A stretch of 64,000 bases of DNA, taken from NCBI RefSeq assembly GCF_016808095.1, contig NC_068980.1, positions 14,511,388-14,575,387 of the forward strand. The letters run 5' to 3'. Position numbers and translations under genes: made by a program. Below the pieces are notes generated by a model that made no database searches, was not told where the DNA came from, and saw nothing but the letters and a program-made list of their open reading frames with translations. Shown piece by piece: positions 10,901 to 24,000 of the stretch; the first letter of the stretch is position 1; every line of letters begins with the position of its first letter. This stretch comes from Vigna angularis (lineage: Eukaryota; Streptophyta; Magnoliopsida; Fabales; Fabaceae).

Positions 10901-12560
10901 AAGAATATTTTAAAAAGAAATTATCCCCTAAATGATATGTCTTAAAAAAAAAATTTCACCCTAGACATAAGAATTTTCTCCCCCTAAAAGACATTTTGCC
11001 CTCTATTTTCAAAAAGATTTCCTCTTCCTAGACAATATATTTCTCACCTTAAACAGAAAATGTATCAACATAATTTCTTTTGACTTATTTGATAAACATC
11101 AAAAGGGTTTGGAAACAACATCATTGCCCGGTTGGAGGAGGATGTGGTGGTGGTGGTAGTGGTAGTGTTAGGTCAAGTCTAGGTGTGAAGATTTGGTTAA
11201 CTAAGGTGTTAAGGGTATTGATGATTGTGGTAATTTTGACATCCTGTTCTTCCTTATTGGCTTGAAACATTGCAACAATTTTTGGTTCTTGACACACATT
11301 GTTGTCAGGATGAGGACATGCATTTGGTTAAGGATGCATGGGGTGGATGTGACTTTTGAGAGGATAATGGTCTTTTATGGAGGGAGCATGGTGAATGGTT
11401 GTTGTTGTTGGGTGATAGAGGTTACTGTGCAGACGTTTGGTTGAGGTGAGGGCATGTCAGGTTAAACTATAGGGGTTGGAGGTTTGTTTAATGTAGCCAA
11501 AGTATCATTCATTGACACAAGAACTTCCTCTTCTTCAAGAGATCTTCAATGCAAACAGGGAATCGTTTGACGAACACAACTATCTTGATGAACTACTTCA
11601 TATAAGGCATGCATGACAAAACTTACTAGGAGATGGACAACTTTTGGAGATCAATCTTCAAGGCAACAAGACTTGGGAAGAATTATCTTTTTTTATAGAG
11701 CAACATTGCTAGTAAACGTTGGAAGGAGTCATCAAAGTGAAATTAGAGTCATCAAAGTGAAAGGTTGGACATGGCTTCAAGAAGTAGGAACTTGGTGGAG
11801 TTTCTCCTTCTCCAAACTCGTCTACTGAATGTTGGTTTAAACTGGCATGGAATGACATAAACACATATGTCTGGTTGAATATACTTTATTGCTAAGTCTG
11901 GATAGGGTTGGCCAACATTGGACTTGAGGATGCTGGACGAGTACCTTTTAGCATCTCAACTTTCTAGTTCTTTAATGACCTCAAGTCTAAGCGGTGCGAT
12001 CTTCTCAAACACAATGAAGACATCCAATATCCTTTTCAATCAATATCGACTTTGATGAAGCAACATCAAAGATAGATTCCTATAGAACTCTAAAGGCATG
12101 CAAAGGTCTAAATGTTCAACAAAATTTGGTAGCCTTTTAGACTTTGCGAGATAGAGAGTGACATGTCTAGGTTGGAAGCAACCAATGGTAGGCATCCTTT
12201 GAGAGTCTTCCAACGACTACTAAAGAATAACCTTGAGCTCTTCAGAGTCAGTATCCAAGAACTCTACAGGGGTTGAGGAAGAGGTTGGGATGGGAGGCCG
12301 AAGAGGTTGAGATGGCAACTGCGAGGGAGGCCGAAGAGGCTGTCATCGAGGAGGATGCCGACGAGGGATCTAGGGAGGAGGGCACCCGAGTTAGCCCTTC
12401 CACTATTGGTGACACCATGATTGTTGAAGAGGAGAATAATGATGATGATGAAGTCAACCAATAGAAGGTACTTTTGTAACAAAAGGAAAATTTGTAGTTT
12501 GTTCTTTGTTTTCAACCCTTTTGTGTGTTTTTACTTTAGATGCGTGGCCGTGTAGGCTGA
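10901..12560. other. Degenerate coding-like DNA, probable transposon debris
   Basis: Less AT-rich than its surroundings, with several short open frames. One encodes an acidic peptide (12273-12464, +) rich in EE/EAEE and ending NDDDEVNQ. A minus-strand peptide at about 11140-11320 is Pro-rich. None matches a family I recognise, and no frame stays open beyond about 70-80 codons. The mix of residual coding texture and many stops suggests decayed retroelement gag-like sequence. Confidence 0.3.
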
Positions 12561-14820
12561 CAATGTAAACATCTTTTGCTAATGAATGATATTTTTGCGT
12601 ACCGATTACTTGACTTTTGCGTTTTATTCATAGTTTTACAGAGTTGAATGTACCCTATAAAGTCTTCTTCCACTTAGTGAACTTCTACTACCATGTACTC
12701 ATCCTTCAAGCCTCCTTTACTAAATAGTAGGATGGTTGCAAAAGATTCTCCTTTGCTCAAGTTAGTGCTCTAGATTTGAGATTCTAGTCAAAGTTGGATT
12801 AATTCAAAAAGTGAAGTCAAATATATGATTAAAATAATATTTATAGAACTGATTTGTTGATCATGGGTCCTCACCTAAATAGGTCTCAATTATGAGCCTA
12901 TTGACTCATAGGTCCAATGGTCAGCTTACCTGTGACGAATTACAATCATTTTTCGCTAAGTTACCTAATGTGAGAATATCTTCAGTAGACAATAGTAGAT
13001 ATCGGTAGACGACACCCTATTTTAGTGAGGAATGTGCTTATCATATGATGACATGTAGTTTTTGATTTGGGAAACATAGTATCTAGTATTCGGTCATTGG
13101 TATCCGCTATAAAACATTGAACTTATTTCTTCCGAAGTGTAGTATTTGGTAGTCGATAGATAACTCATCTATTACAAAGTATTCGATAATTGTCATGTTA
13201 GTTTTTACTGGTCATAAGACACCTGGTATAAGTACCTAGTAAGTGATATCATGTTGGTGCCTAATTAACTAATTATTTGAAGACTGATATAATCGAAGAG
13301 TCTACTACCACATACAAATAAATGCAATGTGATGTAATATAAATTTAAAAAACCCCATAAAAGATTCTCTTCTTCTCTAAAGTCATTAAATTATAAAATT
13401 ATTAAAAGTGATAGTAAGTTAATTTATCTCATTTCACATTCTTGACTTAAAAATCTTCCTTTGTTCCATTATAATTCCATTGAAAAAAAACCCAAAATAA
13501 TAACTGTTTTAAACGCATTCTATTTGTATCCTTGGATGGAAGAAAACAAAAAAGATTATTAGCTCAAAATATGACTAAGATTATTTTTTTTAATTTTATT
13601 TATTCCCTTTTATCTTGCATTGAATTTTAGCTTTCCGTATAAAAGATTTTAAAAAGACATTATAAATAGTATATTTCTATTGATGAAAATAGTTGAAAAA
13701 TATAATTTTTATTACGAGTTTATTTACAAAAGATGCTTCAAACAACTTAATCAGTGTGACGATTTACCCGTGTTTCAAAATTTCATCTTAAATTATTCTA
13801 GCTCGGTTGATAGACAAATAAGATCTGACAAATGATTATTTTATTGAGTGGTCGAATTTGGAATGATTGGACTTAAGATTCAACCTATTAAAAGTTTAAA
13901 AAAAGAGTAATTGCTTGATGAAAACTTTTCATAACAATTTTAAAAGCAAAAATGAAAATAAAAATAAAAGTTTGTTTAGTTTATATAATTATTGATGGTA
14001 GTTTTTAACATGTAGATGAAAAGACGAATAGCATACATGACAGAGGTCTAACTAGGAGTACTTATAAGCACAACTATTAAAACCCTGTTCCATAGTTCAC
14101 CACAAAGGTTAAAAAGGTGTGGAGGAGAAGCAGAAAGAGGCTGAATCATTAGTACAAGAAAAGAGAAAGCAGAAAGAAAATACATGTGTGAGGATAAGAA
14201 GATGAAAGAAAGCCAAACAACATAAGAATAAAAAAATGAAGCAGAGACAAAGTACCAAGTACAAAACCACCTCAGTTTTCAACCTCATGATTCCCTTGTC
14301 TTTGTATAAGTTCCAAACCCAAGCTTTTGGCGTTTGGCCTTTACCACATGCATCTTATTCTTTCCCTTATATTTCAGACCCATCGCAATGTTGAGACCTA
14401 AACTCTCGAAAGCACTGAGATTATGACCCTCAAATAATTGTGAGAAACTCCAAAACCATAACCATATTATATAATATACTGTGTTGAGTTCAGTAGTAGG
14501 GTACACCGCGTGCCATGCCATTTCCATGCACACGCAGCTGGCGTAACACTTTCTTTGTCCATAACCGATTGATGCATGATCATGATCATGATCAATATCA
14601 CAGTCACAAACACACTCCATAACACTCATTATTGCTACCCCAATCATGCACACCGTTTCAACCTTAATGTACCTCAAAGTCCAATTTCATCATCACCATC
14701 ATTATGATGATCCTTGTACCCAATCATGCCACCACATTTCCTTAGCTAACCCTATAAGTACATAGCCATCATCATGGTTGTTGTTAGTGCCTCTGCAGCA
14801 ATGGGTAGAAACTCAGAACC
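12561..14820. other. Gene-free spacer
   Basis: Mostly AT-rich. The stretch 12960-13260 has repeated short words (gtagtcg, ggtagac, tatcggtag) typical of drifted repeats. A 130-codon minus-strand open frame at 14285-14677 has unusual composition (DCDIDHDHDHAS from a catgatcatgatcatgatc run) and no family match, so I treat it as accidental. Confidence 0.4.
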
Positions 14821-14894
14821 ATGTTTGATTCGTTGTTGGGAAATAAGAACCCACTTTCTCAGTTGAAAGCTAAGAATCCACCCACTGCTTCAAG
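14821..14894 (+). other. Isolated exon-like ORF start
   Basis: ATG at 14821 opens 24 codons (MFDSLLGNKNPLSQLKAKNP, then PTAS) followed by a donor-like AAG/GTAAAA at 14894/14895. The composition looks more protein-like than nearby frames, but no downstream exon was recognised in the following 3.4 kb. It may be a stranded first exon or chance. Confidence 0.2.
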
Positions 14895-17800
14895 GTAAAA
14901 ACAACCCCTACTCATCTGCAAAGGAAAAAAACAAATCCAATGTAATAATGTCTGTTCTGTATTGGACTATTTTAATATATATGAATCAATAAGGAAACAC
15001 ACTAAATATAACTTTATGATTTATTGTAGTGTTTTATTTTATATATAGTAATAGAAAATTAAAGAAAAATTATATGTTGAAAATTAAATTAAATTTGGAA
15101 AATTTATTATCGTCGAAAAATAAAAATGATTTCAATTTATGAAAAAGTAATTGAAGATCAACAGTGTTAGAAAAACTAATAGTTCTAATTTCGTCCAAGA
15201 ACAACTAAATAAACAATTACATGAAGATAATGCATGAAGAGCATGTACTAAGTGGATCTTAAAAATATTTATAATTTAAAACAACTAAAGAATATGTATG
15301 AAAAAAAGGAGAAGATATATTTAATGATAGAAAATGTTCTGATCACACTAAAATTAAATGAATGTGACGTAATTTTACAGCTTAAAAAGATTATAAAAAA
15401 CTAAAATATATAAGAATAAATAATTTATACAAAAATTAAATATGCTTAAAAAATTTTAAACTGGACATGAAATTAAAATTTATATATGTTGTAAATTTAA
15501 AAATAAAAAATATAATAATTTGAACTTAAAAGTTTGTAAAACATATTAAATTGCAACGTAACTGATGATTAAAAAAGATGTCATGTAATTATGGTTAATA
15601 TGACATTAGAATTTATGAAGCGTAGTAAATGCAGATTGGGTGGAGAGTTCCAACAGCCGTGTAATTGGTACTCTGTGAATGAACATGAGACGAAAATATG
15701 GCAATGTTGAGTTTTAATTAAAAGGAAATGGGATGAGTTTTTAGGAGGTGTTTGCTAAGAAGGTGATAAGTAATGGAAAAGACAGAATATCCATTGTTCC
15801 CAAGACTAAGCACTGTTTTGCCATGGTGATGGCACACGCCCATTTTTTGAAAGTGTCTTTTTATGTAGGTTTCCATTTTGATGCTATGGCTGGCAGGCAC
15901 CATCTGCTTCACCCACAATTGCAATAATTTACCTGTTACAGTGTTCACAATGGGACAAGATGAGAGTAGGGGGCCAGGGTAAAGTTTCAAAAGGTTCAAC
16001 CTTCAAAAAAGAAATTCAAAAGAAAAAAAGGGTTACAATGTTCTCAGAAGGTGCATTAAATTTGTCCCTCCCATAAGTAGGAAGTGTGTAGCCATAGCCT
16101 ATGGTCACCAAGTCCAAAACTGAACTAAAACCAGAACCTCCACGTGAAAATCAACCAAGACACTGTTTTCCTCACCCTCTACAACTACCCATTAAATGTA
16201 ACAACACAACCAACCTTTCTCCTTCATAACTATAACCCTTTTTAAGTTTCAACCAGTTTCATCTTTAGCATACAATAATTATCATTTTTTTTATCCCTCA
16301 AACATGCGCAGTCTTTCTGTATCCAAACAACAAGTTTAAAATTTGTTGGAGTCATAGGTATGCCAACGTAAAACCGAGGATCATCATCAATGAGTATGTG
16401 TATGTGGTAGTGGGGTTTTAAAAGGTGGTGGTAATTTCTGAAGAAGGTCCACCACCTATGAAGCTTTGTTCCGTTAACTCAAACGCCCTATGCTTTTATA
16501 GTTTCGTTCCGAAACTTACGTTAAAAATAATCCTCCATGTCGGTTCATCATTGCACGTCAAAGAGTTGTTGGCACAATGGAAAACCAACACCCCCAGCCA
16601 TAGCAACCTCTGCGATTGTCTCGTCTTCACCATACACAACGCACGTTTCTTTAACAGAAAAGGTATTGCATCGCGTCAGAATAACGTACTCGAGGTGTTT
16701 GATTTATGAAATGATTAACATTCTCTTAGTTAAACAAACTATTTTCAATTCGGATTCTTATGGGACAAAATCGTGTTTCTCATTCAATCTGAAATCGAAC
16801 CCCTTGCATGAAATTGATTTTCTGGAATATTGCGTTTGGTAATTAGAATTTTGGGGAGACAGAAATGTATAGAAAATTGATATGAAAAAATGTAATATAA
16901 AAAATAATATCTTATATTTTTTATATATAAAAAAATAGTATTTTTGTTTTGAATTTTGATCGATGTACATGTTACTATTAATTTATTTTTAAAATAAGCC
17001 TTGATATGTTACGGAGTTAAAATTGGAACTTTTACCGGAAACAAAATTTTCTAACTTAAGAGAATTAGCCATTAAATATAGGAAGCAGAATCCATTAAAA
17101 TTAGTGATTTTCAATAAAGAAAATTGAAACATAGAAGAGTGAAGACTAAAGTTTCGGATGAAAGATGACTAAATAGATGAGCAACAATGCTATGCCTTTT
17201 ATATTTTTTAATAATATATATAGACTAATTGATAGGTCACCAATTTTGGTGTTGTTCCTTAATACTTTTATTAACTTTTTTAATCCCTAATAAATTTAAT
17301 TTTTTCTGCCTGTAAACACTATATAAATTACTTTATTTTACTGTTCATAGTATTATGCAATCAACTTTAACATAAAAATAAAATAAAGTAAAATAAATAT
17401 TAAGGACTACACATAAAACTTAAACGTTTATTACAAATAAAAACATATATCTAAGTGTTTTATATATATGAACTTTGATTTAATTTTTAGCACAAAAAAG
17501 GTGTATGTATAAGCATATTTTTTTAAAAAAATGGGTGGCTATTTGTAGGACTGTAATAAAAATTTCGATGTACCATATAGATGGTGTGAACCTCGGTTTG
17601 TTGAAGGTGCATTTAAATTTTCATGCGTACTCAGATTAATTTATTTCCTCGTCCTTTTTTATACTTTCTCATCATGAATATCTTTTCCCTGTTAATCAAT
17701 TAAAAATTATTATCTTATAATTTTTTAAACAATTAGTATAAAAGTAATAATTTTATCATATATATAAAATGTTAGAAGAGTTAATTATTATTATTATTAT

Positions 17801-18345
17801 TAAATAACAAATACATAATGATGGTAATTTAATTTAATTTAAATTAAATTATTCATTTATTATATTAATGGAATCATGGGAACATGATGAAACACGTGCA
17901 GAAAACATTTACTAAGAAGGTTTGATTTAGGAGAAGCAAGACTAAAGATGTGATGTATAGTAGAGGACATGGAGAGGAGACACACCCATAATTTAGAAGC
18001 CATTATCGTACAGTGAAGTATATTCTCATTAAATGTAGTTAAGAAACAAAGTTACTACTGTATTATGAGTATTATGATGATACAAAATCTGAAGCACGTG
18101 GTGTGAAGAACCTGGTGAATGCATGTTGGCATAAATAAAACTGTTTGGGATTGGTACGTGATAGCTACCAAATTATTGTTATCAACCATGGCTGGTCGAT
18201 TGAGTTATATCCAACAGTGATTATCCAGAACTGGATGTTGAATTATTGAGGTGGGGTACTTGTTTTTTGCACGGACTTCGAGCTTCCCAATCATCTACAG
18301 AACCTATGCTTTTACTTAGCCAACTTTTCTAATCAAATTAAACAC
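14895..18345. other. Gene-free AT-rich spacer
   Basis: No convincing gene. 15600-16700 is less AT-rich and has short open frames on both strands (15718-15999 minus, 16425-16842 plus) without family resemblance. 16900-18300 is AT-rich with simple words such as attattattattatt near 17785. Confidence 0.5.
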
Positions 18346-18554
18346 TGTGACAAATATTTTATTAAAGAATATTAGACAATCAAATATTAATATTATGTTA
18401 GTTATAATTTAGATATTATTATAATTTAATTTATGCAGATTTATGTACCTGTCATTCTTTTAATAGATGAAGAATTATAGGATCCTTGAATGTATATGTA
18501 TGGTACTCTACTCTTTGAAATATACATCAGAATTATTCTTTAAATCTTTTATTA
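18346..18554 (+). repeat. 5' LTR of the 18.3-22.2 kb copia element
   Basis: It matches 22009-22216 nearly base for base from attaaagaatattag onward, including ggatccttgaatgtatatgt. The first bases differ (TGTGAC versus TGTTAAGATATGCC), so the left end has been altered. Confidence 0.9.
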
Positions 18555-18569
18555 TGATATCAAGAGCCA
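18555..18569 (+). other. Primer-binding site
   Basis: tgatatcaagagcca directly follows the LTR and resembles the usual copia site (TGGTATCAGAGC) complementary to initiator tRNA-Met. Confidence 0.7.
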
Positions 18570-18625
18570 ACACTGATATCTTCTACGATATAGGAATCAA
18601 TGCTTTTTTTCATTGAATATTTCTG

Positions 18626-21600
18626 ATGGCTTCTTCTGATGACAATCAATCGGAGAAACATGATTCTGAAACTTCAGCTGCTTCCAAGAGTTATATTTCT
18701 ACTGCTACTGGATTTGTGACCAAGTCAGGTATATCTAACTCTACCCTTAATCTTTCTGTTGTTACTAAGGATAGTGATTGGATAATTGATTCAGGTGCTA
18801 CTGATCATATGACTTGTGATCCTCATATATTTACTAATTTTTCCTCTAATTGTTCTAAAACTGTTATTATTAATGCCAATGGGGTCTCATCTCCTATTAA
18901 AGGTATAGGTACTATATCCCTCTCACCCTCCTTATCATGTTTTATTTGTTCCTACATTAAACTGTAATCTTATCTCCATCAGCAAGTTAACCAAATCACA
19001 TTCTTGTGCTGCCTTGTTTTACCCAACCCATTGTCTTTTTCAGAACATCCATTCCAATGAGAAGATTGCTAGTGGTAAAGGGAGTGAAGGACTGTATTAT
19101 CTTGAAAATATCTCACAATCAAACCATAAAAAAGGATTGGTTTGTCTTGCGAACGATCACATACAAGATAAAAACAAAAAAAAGTGCAATATTTCTGATT
19201 TTTTTTTGTGAAACTTGTGTTTTGGCAAAAAATCATCGTGTTGTGTTTCCTTTAAGCAATAACAAAACTGATTTTCCTTTTTCATTAATTCACACAGATG
19301 TTTGGGGCCCTGCCTTGCAATCTACACATAATGGAGAAAAATGATTTATCAGTTTTGTTGATGATTGTACTCGGGTAACCTGGGTATATTTGCTTAAATA
19401 TAAAAGTGATGTGTGTGATGTGGTTCGTTTCTTCTATCATTTGATTGTTACACAATTTAACACTTCTATTAAGGTCATTCGATTAGAGAATGGAGGGGAA
19501 TATTTTAAGATTGAATTAATAGAGTTCATGAACTCTAAAGGCATCTTGCATCAAACTACATGTCCTTATTCACCACAACAAAATGGAGTGGCTGAGAGGA
19601 AAAATAGACATATATTAGAGGTGACAAGATCACTTTTGATAGATGGTAATGTTCCATCTCATTTATGGGGTGAGGCTGTGAGCTCTGCCGTTTATTTAAT
19701 TAATCGAACCCCTTCTAGTGTGCTTAACTTTCGAAGGCCTTTTGATGTGTTGTCTGATCATTGTATCCTTCCTCCCATAGTTTATTTACCACCTCATATT
19801 TTTGGATGTGTTATATATGTTCACTTACACCCACATCAACGTACAAAGCTTGAAGAACGAGCAATCAAATGTGTTTTTGTTGGGTATGGATCAACTCAAA
19901 AAGGTTATCGTGCTTACCATCCACCATCAAGGAAATTTTATATTTCTATGGATGTGACATTTAATGAGCATGAATTTTTTTATGTTGATTCTCCACTTCA
20001 GGGAGACAATGAAAGTGAAGTGCATAATCATGATGTTGGTATGTTTGATTGTGAAGATAAATTATTGTGTGAGGATCATTCTGCAGGAAGTGAGCCAATC
20101 CTAAATATGGACCCTTCTTTTCTGGATGATACAATGTCTTCTGATCATAACCAATTGGATCAATATTCTCCACAGGTTCAATTTGACTCTTCAGAGGTAC
20201 CTTCTCATCCTATCTCTGATAATACTAATTTAGATGAAATTGATCGTGGAATTGGTTCTTGTCTGCGTGAGACCACCAGCCCACCAAACACTGAGTCTAC
20301 TATTGTTCAATATATTCTTCCACCTCGTTCTAACTATGGTCAACCTCCAGTTAAATATGAACCAGACCTCCAAGCCAAAGTTAAATATCCCATTAGTAAA
20401 TATGTGTCATTTCACATGTTATCTCAGTCATATGCATCATTTGTATCTCAATTATCTTCAATTTATATTCCTAGTAATGTACAGGGAGCTTTGGCAGATC
20501 CTAGATGGACCGAAGCAATGGTTGAGGAGATGGCAGCTTTAGAAAAAAACAACACTTGGGATCTTGTGTCCTTACCAAGAGGGAAGAAAACGGTGGGCTG
20601 CAAATGGGTCTTTACAATTAAGCATAAAGTTGATGGAACTATTGAGAGGTATAAAGCACGACTTGTGGCAAAAGGTTACACTTAGTCTTATGGTGTAGAT
20701 TACCAAGAGACATTCGCACCAGTAGCCAAGCTCAATACTGTGAGAATACTTTTGCCGCTAGCTGCAAACCAAGATTGGCCTCTTCTACAATTTGATGTGA
20801 AAAATGCTTTCCTACACGGAGAAACTTCAGAAGAAATTTATATGGATTTCCACCAGGCATGACTGATTCAATTGGAATGAAGGTTTGCAAATTAAAGAAG
20901 ACTCTATATGGATTAAAACAATCCCCAAGAGCATGATTTGGAAGGTTTACCAAGTTTATGAAGGCTTTTGGCTATAAAGCAAGTAACTCTGATCACACAT
21001 TATTTTTTAAGAGAGGAAAAGAAAAAATTACAGCTTTGATTATATATGTAGATGACATGATTGTTACAGGGAATGACCAAGATGAGATTTCTAGTTTACA
21101 ACAATACCTTGCATCTGAATTTGAGATGAAACAACTTGGAAACCTCAAATATTTTTTGAGTATTGAAGTAGCTAGATCAAAACATGATATTTTTCTATGC
21201 CAAAGAAAATATACTATTGATTTACTGTCAGAAACTGGGCTGCTTGGGAGTAAACCAACCGATACACCAATTGAACAAAATCATAAACTCTTTCAATGCT
21301 CAGATTCAGCAAGCATAGACAGAGGTAGATACCAAAGGCTGGTAGGAAAATTAATTTGTTTCTGCCACACACGTCCAGATATCACCTATGCAGTGAATGT
21401 TGTTAGTCAATTTATGCATGACCCACAGAAGCTTCATATGGATGCTGTTGAAAGGATTTTGAGATATTTGAAGTCTGCTCCTGGAAAAGGAATTTTGTTC
21501 TCAAATCATGAAAACTTAAAGGTAGAAGGGTACACTGATGCAGATTGGGCAGGTTCAAAAGATGATAGAAAATCTACCTCTGGATACTTTACTTTTGTAG

Positions 21601-22001
21601 GAGGGAATCTTGTAACTTGGAGGAGTAAAAAACAACCTGTAGTAGCAAGATCTAGTGTTGAAGCAGAATTCAGAGGCATGGCACTAAGTATATGTGAACT
21701 TTTGTGGATTAAAAATGTGCTATCAGATTTGGACTTTAAACAAAATGAAGCTATGAGTTTATATTGTGACAATACTTCGGCTATAGCAATTGCTCACAAT
21801 TCTGTGCAACATGATAGAACAAAGCATGTGGAGATTGATAGACATTTCATCAAAGAAAAGCTTGAAGTTGGAATAATTTCATTTCCTTTTGTAAGATCAG
21901 AATTGCAGTTGGCTAATGTTCTCACCAAAGGAGTGTCAAGAAGATTGTTTAATGAGTCTCTATTCAAGTTGGGAATGTGTGATATTCATGCACCAACTTG
22001 A
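18626..22001 (+). pseudogene. Copia polyprotein relic (PR-IN-RT-RNaseH)
   Basis: ATG at 18626 opens a short Ser-rich leader. It runs straight into the aspartic protease motif (WIIDSGATDHMTCD, about 18780), so gag is missing between leader and protease. The gag-pre-integrase part is shortened, then CETCVLAKNH and LIHTDVWGPA mark integrase near 19210-19315. Integrase continues with the second catalytic Asp region altered to RLENGGEY (the family usually has RSDNG) and [15 protein letters not shown] near 19572. Reverse transcriptase has [20 protein letters not shown] (about 20608) and IIYVDDMIVTGND (about 21040). RNase H ends at 22001. Damage: TGA in place of sense near 19344, TAG at 20683-20685, a shift near 20840, and TGA near 20936. 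It is dead, but the 3' half (20958-22001) is still open for 347 codons. Confidence 0.9.
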
Positions 22002-22008
22002 GTGGGGG

Positions 22009-22216
22009 TGTTAAGATATGCCAAATATTCTATTAAAGGATATTAGGCAATCAAATATTGTGTTAGTTATAATTTAGATAATATTATAATTTGTGCAGAT
22101 TTGTGCACCTGTCATTCTTTTAATAGAGGAAGAATTATAGGATCCTTGAATGTATATGTATGGTACTCTACTCTTTGAAATATACATCAGAATTATTCTT
22201 TAAATCTTTTATTACA
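22009..22216 (+). repeat. 3' LTR of the 18.3-22.2 kb copia element
   Basis: Second copy of the LTR, starting TGTTAAG directly after the purine tract and ending ATTACA. Confidence 0.9.
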
Positions 22217-23360
22217 GCTTTCACAGACTAATTAAAAATATATAAGTCAAGATAAATCTCATTAATAGAATTAAATTATGTTTAAAGTTCACATCTTAAG
22301 ATGATGTTAGGATTATTGTTAGAGTCTTTTTTAATAAGATTATTGAAGTGCCATTGGGCAAGAGAATATATTTTGATATTTGAATTTATCTTAGGTCTTA
22401 TTTCATTTTTGAAGGCCTTTTTGTTCCAAGTTTATGTGCGAAATTTACAAAATGAAAAATTGTGACATATTTTGGTGATGCTTTAAAACATTTTGTATTT
22501 TCAAAATGTGAGAATGTACTAGGAGGTAAGACCTATAATGGCCGTCTCTGCAAATCAAATTAGACAAATTCTTCATGTTTATATCTTTAGTAGACAAGTT
22601 ACATGCCTAACAACTTTAGGTAAGTACGGTTGTAGCTTTCTATCTCTACTTCCTTTAGAGCTAACTATTAAATTATTTCTTTTGGTACCTTTTAAGATAA
22701 TTTATGTTAGGGTTTTATAGTGATTTTGAATTTTTAAAGACCTGGATTATTAGATATTAATTTCAAGTTTAATATTTACAATAAAGACTACTACAGATTG
22801 AATTTTCAATGACGATCAAAATGGTTCTCTAACGTTTGGATCATCGTAGATATAATTTTCGTTAAAGTCTGGACAAAACGATAACAATTCAAATGACTTT
22901 GTAAATAGATTAAAAACTGGATTTTGTCATGCTCGTCGATAAATATGAAAAAAAAGTAAAAAAACAAATTAGCGAAAACATACAAAGACGATTCACTACA
23001 AAATTTTGGCTAAAAATGACGTTTTATTTATTTATTTTAATGACTATTTTTATGAAAGCCACAATCTACATAAATTTTCAGATACATATTCATTTTCCAA
23101 TCATGCAAGACAACAATTTAATAAGTTATAAATAAAGCTCCATAAACAAATATAAGTTCTAAACAAAGATTCATGAACATATATAATTCTAAATATAGAT
23201 AAATACAGTTCTAAACAAAGCTTAATAAACATATATAAGTTCTATGATCTAATTGTAATATCTATCAACAAAATACTTAGCTTACCTTTTTTGAACATAA
23301 GCTAATGCATATTTGAGTCCAAGAATTGTGTCATAAAAAAATCACACCCACCACCAAAGC
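22217..23360. other. Gene-free AT-rich stretch
   Basis: No gene. 23140-23240 repeats phrases like aaacaaa(g)-tt-ata-aacatatata-gttcta about three times, a small drifted tandem repeat. Confidence 0.45.
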
Positions 23361-23983
23361 TATGCGACGAGAACGCGAGAAACCCTAGGTCTCCACGGTT
23401 TGCTTGCAGGTCTGATTGTGATTGCAGGTGGAGGCAAGCAGTGACGCAATTAGTGGTGGAGAAGAGTGGCGATTCGCGATCTGCAGCAGCTGGCGATTTG
23501 GCTGGTGGTTAGTGGTGGACGATTCTGTGGTGGAGATTGGACGGTAGTGCTACTGGCGCAACGACGATTTGGCTGGTGCGAGGGTGAAAATGGTGAAGAT
23601 TGGTAGTCGCAGCATAGCAAGGGATCGCGTTGGGTGGTGGCGCGAGAACGAAGGTGAGATGCGAAGGTTATGGAGGTGCAACAGAAGGGAGAAGACGCTT
23701 TGGTGGTGGCACATGATGTGTTGGTGAGGACGGCTGCTGGTGAGGATGGCGGTGACGGCGCTGAATGGTGCAGCGGCTAGGGTTTTTTGGAGAGAAATTA
23801 GGGTTTGTCTGGAGATGGTGATGATGACGTGGCATTTGCATTGTTATGTTTTTAACGACATGAGCGGAAAGGACCGGATTGAACATCTTTTAACGAAATA
23901 TGGGGTCTTACTGAACTTTTTTAAAAGGTAGGATTACTTTGAACCAAACCCCTAAAAGTAGGGACCAAATGATGTATTAAACC
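23361..23983. mobile_element. GC-richer block ending in a MULE-like terminus
   Basis: From about 23361 the base composition rises (GGTGG, GGCG, GACG words) without a sustained open frame. The block ends at 23983 in a sequence whose reverse complement starts GGTTTAATACATCATTTGG. That start resembles the termini of the 35.8 kb and 47.3 kb MULEs here (GGTTTAAT, GGCTTAAAT). No matching left terminus was found, so this is a one-ended remnant or a coincidence. Confidence 0.35.
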
Positions 23984-24000
23984 TAATTTTTAAATCGAAT

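Larger units (their letters stand above)
18346..22216 (+). mobile_element. Ty1/copia retrotransposon, short LTRs, gag missing
   Basis: The element is bounded by two similar LTRs of about 208 bases. It has a primer-binding site (tgatatcaagagcc, from 18555) right after the 5' LTR and a purine tract (agtggggg, 22001-22008) right before the 3' LTR. Between them the order is protease, integrase, reverse transcriptase, RNase H, which is the copia order. The interior is only about 3.4 kb, because gag and its zinc knuckle are absent. No clear 5-base target duplication was found. Internal stops make it non-autonomous. Confidence 0.9.

Noticed and set aside
12273..12464. Acidic EE-rich ORF as a real small protein
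   Set aside because: It overlaps minus-strand frames of equal length, has no neighbours, and sits in decayed transposon-like DNA.
14285..14677. 130-codon minus-strand open frame
   Set aside because: Composition is driven by a catgatcatgatc run and no family motif is visible; no splice or promoter context supports it.
18346..22216. Target-site duplication for the first copia element
   Set aside because: Flanks (aacac and gcttt or cagct) do not match; the left LTR end is altered, so none is claimed.
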